A program made the translations under genes and the position numbers. DNA of 64,000 nucleotides. Source: Tulasnella sp. 424. Lineage: Eukaryota; Basidiomycota; Agaricomycetes; Cantharellales; Tulasnellaceae. Where the stretch lies: NCBI GenBank assembly GCA_019633425.1, contig WSUB01000121.1, forward strand, positions 62,001-126,000, written 5' to 3'. The notes under the pieces were generated by a model, which was not told the origin of the DNA, searched no databases, and worked only from the letters and a program-made list of their open reading frames with translations. This document shows, piece by piece, positions 56,549 to 64,000 of the stretch; position 1 is the stretch's first letter; the number at the start of each line of letters is the position of its first letter.

Positions 56549-58855
56549 TTAAGCCTCTGGTACCTTCTCAGGGTCCCCTGATTTCTCTTTCATCCCCCAG
56601 TCTTCATCCTTCGCGGTGTGCAGCTTCAACTGCTTCATCACCAGCGAACTTAGGAATCCTACTCCCGCAATTCCGACCAGGACCAGCCAAATTACCCTGA
56701 TGCTTCCGGCAAACGCGTCTTGAACTTCGATTCTCCGAGACTCCTCCAATCCGTCGATCATCGGGATCACCGCGTATGCGATCTCTATGTTTTGCTTCGG
56801 GAACAAGCTCAAAAAGTCTTGAGGCAACCGCTTTTTCAGCCCGTTTTGGAGAACCGCTGCCCCGATCGTGATACCCCACATCTGGCCGTACGATCGGACA
56901 AACGTCCAGAGGGCGAGCGCGTATCCGCTCTGGGTGACGGGGATCGGGGCGAGCACCGGGAACGAGGTGATCGGATAGAGGAGTCCCAGCCCAACACCCT
57001 CTATAATCTGGAACCCAACCCACTCCGCCTTGGAGGTTTCTCGGTCGAGAAGACTGAGAAGGCCAACACCGACGGCCACCAGAACCCAGGCAAAAACGGT
57101 CTGTGGCTTATACCAGCCGGTAAACAGGACGGAAATTCCGGACACTGAGCGACTTCAAAGTCAGAGAGAGTTCTTCTCCGTCAAATCCAGTTGGCACTTA
57201 CCGATCCCCATCGGTGCAATCGTGAAGACATTACCGAAAACGCTGACGCCGGATGCGACAGGCCTCTGTCCCTTTGTTCCCTGGAAATAAACGGGCAAAT
57301 AGTCTTCTGGGAGGTCAGCTCTGACCGATTCGACTTCAATGCAGCCTTCCGCTTACAGAAAATTGCCATCGAAATGAGTCCGTGGAAGAAGGTCATCAGA
57401 TAGCTATAGCGCGGTGAGTGAGCGTGTTTCCCCCTTTTCGCTTAGATTCAGGACTTACCCCATGAGCCCAGTCCGATTACTGACGAGTGCCCAAGGTACA
57501 ACAGGCTCCTCGGCGAACTTGGCCTCGTAAATAAAGAACACCACCAGCCCGACGAGACCCAGTATCAGAGGAACCATGACTTGATACGACGACCATGGAT
57601 GTGTTGTCCCTCCCCAAGTGAGAGCGATAACAGTAGCCACCGTAGACCCCATGATCAATGCGTTACCGCTGTCAATGAAGATCAATCAATTTTCCAGAAA
57701 CGCGACATAAATAGACGAGGCACGCACATCCAATCCATCCGCCTCATTTTGACCTTAAACTCCACTCGGGGCACCTTGAGGTGGAGGAAGAACCATACCA
57801 AGGTGGCTGCGATACCGGTCAGAGGGAGGTTCAAGTCTGTTGACAACAGAAAATAAAAGCGGGGTGCCCGACCAGATCGTAATTAGTCGTGAGATGCTCG
57901 ACAGAGACATTAAAGGACTTACAAAACAGCCATCTCCAATTTGATTGAGAAAAGGCCCCTCCAACGGGCGGACCAATGGCCGACGCGACCGCCCAGACTC
58001 TGGTGAGAGCGTCAACTGTCAACAAGGAGTTCACAAATCGCCAACGTACGATTGAAAGTCTTACGCAGAAACCAGGCCTTGGTACGCTCCACGCTTGCTT
58101 AGTGGCACAAGGTCGGAAATCACGACTGCGGTCATGGATTGAATCCCTCCAGCACCGATGCCCTGGAGCGCTATGATAGACGATCAGCGACTTATAGGTG
58201 AGCCGAAGGTGATGTCGACTCTGGAGAGCCAGCAAATCTTACTTCTTCCGGCTATCATCATTGCCATACTTTGTGCAGCTCCGCATAACGCTGAACCAAC
58301 GGCGAAAAAGAATAGCGACCCGAGAACGACTGGACGCCTGCCAAAGGCCTGTGCTAGACCACCTATATTCAAAGAAAACGAATATGTGCACTCGTTATTA
58401 TCGGTCTGAAGCTCCTAGAGTAAATTACATACCCGTGAGAGGAAGAACAGCGGTGCTCCCCAAAGCCAACGCATTTCCGACCCAAGCGAATGATGATGTT
58501 CCACCTAGATCTTGGACAATGGTTGGGAGGGCGGTTGAAATCGAAGACTTATGGTGGAAAATGATGCGTGGTACGATCAGTGTCAGCTCGGCCAACGTTA
58601 GGCAAGATGTCGCCAGCTTACCAGGTCGAGCGCGGCCAAGAACGTCGATACCAGAAGAGATGCGAGAATTAACCAAAACCGTAGACCGCCTTGAGTTAAA
58701 ACTTGTGGCTGGTCTTTGTCTTCTTCCTTCGATGGGAGATCGGCAGTCGTCGGGACAGCTTCCAATGTCGGCGAAGCGCTAGGTACTCCAGAGCTGGGTA
58801 CTACGTCTTGAACTTCGTGCGGCTGCCCCGATATAGTCTTTCTTATGCTTTCCAT
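56549..58855 (-). CDS. MFS transporter, DHA2-like (14 membrane segments)
   Basis: Starts MESIRKTISGQPHEVQ at 58,855; about eight exons with introns of about 50-70 bp. A polar N-terminus is followed by FWLILASLLVSTFLAALDL and STALPTIVQDLGGTSS (TM1 region), AFGRRPVVLGSLFFFAVGS (motif A), ALQGIGAGGIQSMTAVVISD (motif C region), AIGPPVGGAF (TM5-like), LIMGSTVATVIALTWGGTTHPW, YLPVYFQGTKG, and a C-terminal set ending near IRVIWLVLVGIAGVGFLSSLV. This order is that of fungal 14-helix proton antiporters such as TRI12-type drug and toxin exporters. It should sit in the plasma membrane and export small molecules by proton exchange; the substrate is unknown. The nearest metabolic gene, a P450, is 32 kb away, so no metabolic cluster is implied. 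Confidence 0.85.
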
Positions 58856-60327
58856 AGCGTTTAGGAGGAAGGAAGGGGTGCTTGACCTTTGATGGGAATC
58901 GGTCTCGCTCTTAATATTTACGAGGCTTCACCCCGATGACTGATCATACGTCTCCCCAGGTTGTGACTCTCACAAAAGTTGCTTCGTAGTACAACTCGGC
59001 CAGCAGCCGAATGAGACCACTCGATCCTTCCGGGGTGACGAGGACTGTGCCATGCACGGGCCGTGTCGACGTCGACCATCCACAATTTCTTGCTCAGCAA
59101 GCGTCTTGATTTCTCCGGCTGTTTGGGGAGCCGTATTTACCGAAACCCGTATTACTAGTCATCTATAGTGCAAATGGTGCGACGAACGGTCGAGTTCCCT
59201 ATATGTCGCCGTTTAAGGCAAGTCGACCGGGGCTTCTCGCCGCACCGAAGGTGACCTCCCGGAGATCCCAGCCCGGTGCCCCCAAAGGTTGCTGTGAGAT
59301 ACGCAGAGTCATTGGGGCAAGATCAATCACCTATATTACTATTTCTCCGACAAGTGTTTTGTCTAAACCGGATTCTCAAGGAATGGCGGACGACCAATTC
59401 GCGACCCATCGATACTTCAAGGTCTCCGTTCAGTCTGAGAATGCTCATTCAGCCTTAGGAACTGTATGATATAGGCTATTTGACTGATTCTGGAGAGTCT
59501 ATCCTCTCGTGTGTTTTCTACCAATTAGTCCTGCACAGACGTCCGCGAAACCACTATTCTGACGGCTCGAGCGTCATATATCTATGGAGCCTGGCTAGGG
59601 ATAGTTACAGCATAGTCAAAAAAGCCCTAAACACTAGGCCAAACAATGGGTTCTCAAGGTTCAACGGGGTTTTCGCTCGGAACGGGTTTTCTGTGTTCTC
59701 CCTACCTCTGGAAAGCTGACAGAGACATGACTCCCGGCTATCATACTACCCGGTGCCAAGAGACACTTTTCTAGTCTAAATTAAGAGAGTTGAGCTTAGT
59801 TGCCACTCGACGAATCGCTATGGTAAGCAGGTGCGTGTTTCTCAGTCAGCAGGTCGAACCACTCGGGGAGGGATCCCCGATCCGCTTCCGCGTCCCTGTA
59901 TGTTACCAGTTCCAATCTTCCTAGCGCTAACCTTTGTTACTACTGAGGTCCAGAGCGTCGAGTTCATCAGCAGCGGTTTGTCTCTCGTACCAAACCGCGA
60001 TACTTGGAGGCCACCCGACGGACATTCAATTGTCCAAGCCCCAAAGGACGTCTCGCTCCAGTCACACAAGTTTATTCTGCATATATAAAGAAATGGCACA
60101 CATGACTCAGGCATACAAGGTGACCAACGAGACATATCAAGACGACTCGCGGGAATGTCAGAAGAAAACCGAGCCAGTTCTGTTTGGAAGAGAAAAGTCC
60201 GTTACAACCTCCAGTCCAAGGATTTCAAAGGATCGAGAACATTTGCTGAGTCCAGAGTGGACGGGTAGAGTTAGTTAAATGACGACAACGAACACCCTCT
60301 TGTTACGTCCTGTTCTTGCTTTGGGAT
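58856..60327. other. Intergenic; from 59,380 part of a tandem duplication
   Basis: No supported gene. From about 59,380 on, the sequence recurs at 62,875 onward and leads into the 3' ends of two CFEM genes. Confidence 0.5.
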
Positions 60328-60545
60328 TAGTAACCAAAGATGGACGAGATATCATATCCCTGCACGAAGCGTGTCTTTAGTCACGGCATGGGTCAGTGTA
60401 GGAACATGGCTAAACGTACAGCGGCCCTGCAGTAAGCCTCGCCGGCGCATTTAGCATTCTTGAGGTCATCGCCATAGCAGGAACTCTTGAAGCACCATAC
60501 AACTTGCTCAAGGTACCCTTGGTCCGTGCACACACACCCAGCGTC
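59380..60545. repeat. Tandem duplication unit, copy 1 (downstream flank and 3' end of a CFEM gene)
   Basis: Recurs at 62,875-64,000 with roughly 85-90 percent identity by eye. Shared landmarks include GTGTTTTCTACCAAT(T/C)AGTC (59,511 and 62,987), the GCGAAACCACTATTCTGACG word (59,545 and 63,021), CAGGTGCGTGTTTCTCAGTC (59,829 and 63,317), and the whole exon 4 of the CFEM gene. The offset is about 3.46-3.49 kb. Confidence 0.8.
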
Positions 60546-61093
60546 GGTAGGGTCGCAGCTAGTCGGAGTATTTTCCACGCAGTAAATCCCGCATTCTGTG
60601 ATTGAACGAGAGTATTGATCAACCCTGTAGCACATCGATAACGTTTACTTAAGCTGTATGCACTTACTTGGAATGGGGTTCTCGGGATCAATACCCTACG
60701 TTGGAAGATGGGTCACCGAAAGGTTCAGCATGGACGAACGGGGACGACGTACAACTGCCTTGCACTCCTTGATACCACATTCGGCGGCTTTCTTGGCGTC
60801 GTCCGGGCTGCAAGAGTATTGGACACATTCAGAGACCTGGTTGATGTAATTATTGTTCACGCAGAGGCAAGCGACGTCGTCTGGTTTGCAATAGGAGGGA
60901 TCCGCCTTGGCGATGCATTCCTTCGCGCAGGCTGTTATGTCCAACGACTCGAGTGAGAATAGCCCAAAAGCTGAAATACGCGATAAAATCAATTGAAAGA
61001 CTTACAAGGAATCTCATAGTCGTTGTGTCGCTTGAGCACAGAAACGGCGGAGACAAGCGAGGCGGCGAAGAGGACGACGATGGAGAAACGCAT
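60328..61093 (-). CDS. Secreted double-CFEM protein, minus-strand copy
   Basis: Starts at 61,093 with the signal peptide MRFSIVVLFAASLVSA. CFEM 1 (CAKEC...CKPDDVACLC...C-x4-C...C) has one extra cysteine near its end (KAAECGIKEC). A linker exon encodes GIDPENPIP, and CFEM 2 reads ECGIYCVENTPTSC, GCVCTDQGYLEQVVWC, C-x3-C-type spacing and GEAYC. The last exon would give GYDISSIFGY with a stop at 60,328. Its acceptor sequence has one G fewer than the second copy at 63,788, so the conserved tail may be out of frame here; the alternative reading would run to a stop at 60,275-60,277. Same five-exon plan as the plus-strand array 47 kb away. Extracellular, no anchor. Confidence 0.82.
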
Positions 61094-62874
61094 TGTGGAG
61101 GTATATCAAGGAGGTGGAATGGGATGGACCTGGTTTGATAGATACTACGAAAGTATGAGCTAGAAGATCGCTGGGGTACAGAACTGCTGAGGACTACAAG
61201 ACGAAGCTGAGAAGGCGGATATTAATACTCGAACCAACCTATGCATGCCAAGAAAACCTGGGCATTGGCAGTTCGATACATGTCCAATGCATGAGGATTA
61301 CAGACAGCTGTCCAGGTGACATTCGAAAATGGACAAATGGGGGTCATCCGTCCCGAGGCCCTAAGCCCCCAAAGCGCGCAGCCAGCAGGAAGAGCTGTAA
61401 ATGGTAAGCAATGCCAAGAAACAGCTGGCTAGAGTCTTTACTCCATCACATTGTGCCTCTATCCTTGAATACATGCCTGTGCTTCGGAGCCGTACGGAGG
61501 ACCAGGACAGTGGAGCGCATAGGTTTACGTCTCTTCGAGAATAGCATTCAAACCCCGCAGCTGGGCACTACAACTGTTTGGAGGTCCTTTGGAAAAGGGT
61601 ATTTGCTGTGTTATACGATCACATGCTGTCCTGTCAGACCAGATTAACTTGTCTTCCTAGGCTAGACTCTTGAGCGCCATTCCCAGATTCACCCTCCCAA
61701 GTACCGAAGTCGGTTTATCTCATGGGCGCAAAGGTGGATTTTGAAAGGTTGACGACCTCTCCAACGACTTGAGAAAACGGAGAGTCTTATACTCTATGCT
61801 CTTCGTTCTAATGAGATGATACAATCGCCCAAGTGGGCTCGATGACTCGGTCTTGGCGGCTAGATATTTACAGGACTCACCTCCGTCTCCGGTTCACCGG
61901 CGACTTGTGATACATGCAAAAGGGGATCGCCCCCACTTCACAGGGGAATATTCCTTTTGGGAGATTGTGAAGGGTCGATGCCCGGCTAAGCAGATACACA
62001 TGATGTAAAAGGGTTGGAGGTGAGTACTGACCCTGCACACTAAGGTTGGGAACGGAATCGATTGAAAAGGGGAGGGTTACGTAGAGCCTTATCAATTTGA
62101 CCGAAAAGGGTTACTGATTGGAAATAACGGGGACTTGCTTGAGAGATTGGTCCAAGGACCACTCAAGGCGAAGGTTAACTTGGGCGTTCGTTGTAAAGGT
62201 GAATTGAATCGATCTCAGTCGAATCACGTCGTGTATTGGGCTGCGTATCTTGCACGAGGATACGAATGTTCTTTGCCAAGGTGGTTGGGGGATCTCGTCG
62301 GGCGGAGCATGCCGCGAATCCCCAGCTGTTGCTGACGTCCCCCTAAGCTGCCAAGTGGACTGTCTAGAGGTCTCATTCAATGTCCTCCCAACTCCTGGTT
62401 TCTTTCAAACGCTAGGAAATAGTTCCAAAAAGAATGAAGTTGTTTACTTTCCGTCTCCATCTGTAAGCGCCCATTGCACTGCCCGAGGTTGGCGAGGGTC
62501 TCGTCTCGCGGAGGGCTTGGCACCGTATGACCAGCGGAAAGTAAAAGCACTCTTCTTCCCCATTTCGGTCCACTTATCCAATGAAATCGAGCAATCTCTC
62601 CTCTCCATTTGATACTCTTTCAGAGACTGAGCAAGCCGTGCACGAGTGAGCGGTTCACCTTGGACCGACTGCGCTCAGATTTGCCGCCCATATGGCCGAC
62701 AAAATATTGATGCGACGACGAGCGCTGGCTCGCTGCAGTCGGTCGGCCAATTCGGCGTTGGGCGATGATGGTCACATAATTTGAAGATAGGGTGCATTAC
62801 ATAACGTATACAGTGGCTTGCATAGTTCCTCGCGGTTGGCAGTAGGTGAGGGTAGGGGAAGAAGCGTGCGGACA
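61094..62874. other. Intergenic, promoter of the CFEM gene and unassigned DNA
   Basis: The first 130 bp hold the leader and the TATTAATA element (61,220-61,227) of the minus-strand CFEM gene. The remaining 1.6 kb shows only short frames, none with a domain. Confidence 0.45.
61220..61227 (-). promoter_or_regulatory. TATTAATA element, probable TATA box
   Basis: Lies 127-134 bp upstream of the CFEM start at 61,093, nearly the same distance as the GTATTAATAC palindromes before the plus-strand copies at 3467 and 7221. Confidence 0.5.
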
Positions 62875-64000
62875 GCCAATTCGCAACTCATCGATACTCA
62901 AAGGTGTACGTTCATGATGCTCATTCAGCCTTAGAAACTGTATGATGTAGGCTATTCAAACGATTCTAGGTAGTCTGTCTCCTCGTGTGTTTTCTACCAA
63001 TCAGTCCTGCACAGACCTCCGCGAAACCACTATTCTGACGGCTCGGGCGTCATAGCTCTATGTAGCCGGACTAGAAATAATTATGACATAGTCAAAGAGA
63101 CCCTAAATGCTAGGCCAAACAATCGGTTCCCAAGGTTCAACGGGGTTCTCGCTCTGGAGAGTTTCTTGTGTCGTCCCTGCCTCTGGAAAGCTGGCGGAGA
63201 CATGACCACCGGCTACCATATTCCTCCGTGCCAGGAGACACTTTCCTAGTCCAAATTAAGAGATTTGAGCTTAGTTACCAGTCGATGATTCTCGACGATG
63301 AATCGCTATGATAAGCAGGTGCGTGTTTCTCAGTCAGCGGGGGATACTACTTGGGGAGCGACCCCCGAACCGCTTCCGCGTCCCCTTACGTTACCAGTTC
63401 CAATCTTCCTAACGCTTACCTCTGTACTACTGAGGTCCAGAGCGTCGAGTAGCTTCATCGGCGGCGGTTTGTCTCGCGTAACAAACCACGAGACTTGGAA
63501 GCCACCCGACGGACATGCACTTTACTTTCTAAGGACGTCTCGCTCCAGTCACATACGTTTATTCTGCCCAAATAAAGAAATGGCATAGATGATTCACCTA
63601 TACAAGATGACCAACAAGACATATCAAGACGACTCGCGGGAACGTCAGTGGAAAACAGCCAGCTCTGGCTAAAGAGAAAAAGTCTTTAAACGATTGAGAT
63701 CACTTGCTGAGTCCTTAGTGGACGGGTAGAGCTAGGTAAATGACGACAACGAACACCGTCTTATTACATTCCTTCCTTGCTTTGGAATTAGTAACCAAAG
63801 ATAGACAAAATATCATATCCCTGCGCAAAGCATGTCTTCAGTTACGGTATGGGTGAGTGTTGGAACATGGCAATACGTACAGCGGCCCTGCAGTAAGCCT
63901 CGCCGGCGCATGTAATGATGTAGCATTCTTGAGGTCATCGCCATAGCAAGAACTCTTGAAGCACCATACAACTTGCTCAAGGTACCCTTGGTCCGTGCAC
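62875..64000. repeat. Tandem duplication unit, copy 2, cut by the window end
   Basis: Second copy of 59,380-60,545 (see there). The first 0.9 kb is non-coding flank; from 63,788 it contains the 3' end of a second minus-strand CFEM gene. Confidence 0.8.
63788..64000 (-). pseudogene. 3' end of a second minus-strand double-CFEM gene with an 8-bp insertion
   Basis: Exon 4 (63,881 to the window edge) reads CTDQGYLEQVVWC and SSCYGDDLKNA like the copy at 60,328, and the last exon GYDILSIFGY ends at 63,788-63,790 with a good CAG acceptor. Near 63,909-63,921 eight extra bases (in a TGTAATGATGTA stretch) shift the frame just before the last two cysteines, so CAGEAYC is lost. The 5' part lies outside the window. 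Either a pseudogene or a gene with an altered C-terminus. Confidence 0.7.

Noticed and set aside
56549..61093. MFS transporter and CFEM gene as a possible iron or siderophore cluster
   Set aside because: The transporter looks like DHA2 drug exporters, the genes are 1.5 kb apart with a separate duplication between them, and no siderophore synthesis gene is present.

Overview
The window is nuclear DNA of a filamentous fungus, most likely an Agaricomycete (Basidiomycota). Most genes are split by short GT-AG introns of about 45-80 bp, and the content is typical of such fungi: a cytochrome P450, a DHA2-type MFS transporter, a CVNH lectin, CFEM proteins, and housekeeping genes (LCB1, OST4, tubulin cofactor C). 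The order is an inference from gene content; no species-specific marker was seen. One run of 97 N (3506-3602) is an assembly gap.

Layout. (1) 1-13,321: a plus-strand array of small secreted proteins, each with two CFEM (eight-cysteine) domains. Three copies look intact or nearly so (3644-4420, 7221-7994, 12546-13321), one is cut by the window edge (1-677), and two are decayed (4679-5450, 10585-11149). Two are embedded in a segmental duplication of about 2.6 kb (1880-4665 and 5705-8240). A small two-exon gene of unknown function lies at 9154-9613. (2) 14,094-35,178: two paralogous single-pass membrane proteins with mucin-like Ser/Thr ectodomains and Gly/His-rich tails, on opposite strands. Between them lie tubulin cofactor C, OST4, a P450 and a protein kinase-TPR fusion gene. 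(3) 36,774-46,732: a protein with two CVNH lectin domains, serine palmitoyltransferase subunit LCB1, and a second kinase-TPR fusion on the minus strand. (4) 47,610-58,855: a LINE remnant, then on the minus strand an F-box protein, a SIM-containing disordered protein, a disordered coiled-coil protein and an MFS transporter. (5) 59,380-64,000: the CFEM family again, on the minus strand, within another tandem duplication with a period of about 3.46 kb; the second copy is cut by the window end and disrupted.

How the parts relate. Housekeeping genes are interspersed with fast-evolving accessory families. CFEM proteins elsewhere bind haem/iron or act as secreted effectors; here they form a birth-and-death cluster with a shared five-exon structure and a shared TATTAATA promoter element. 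The two kinase-TPR genes share a phase-0 intron between kinase and repeat modules. Both carry very uniform 40-residue TPR arrays, and both arrays contain a frame-breaking lesion. They resemble the repeat-diversified signalling proteins of fungi but show no NB-ARC/NACHT domain in the coding sequence read here.
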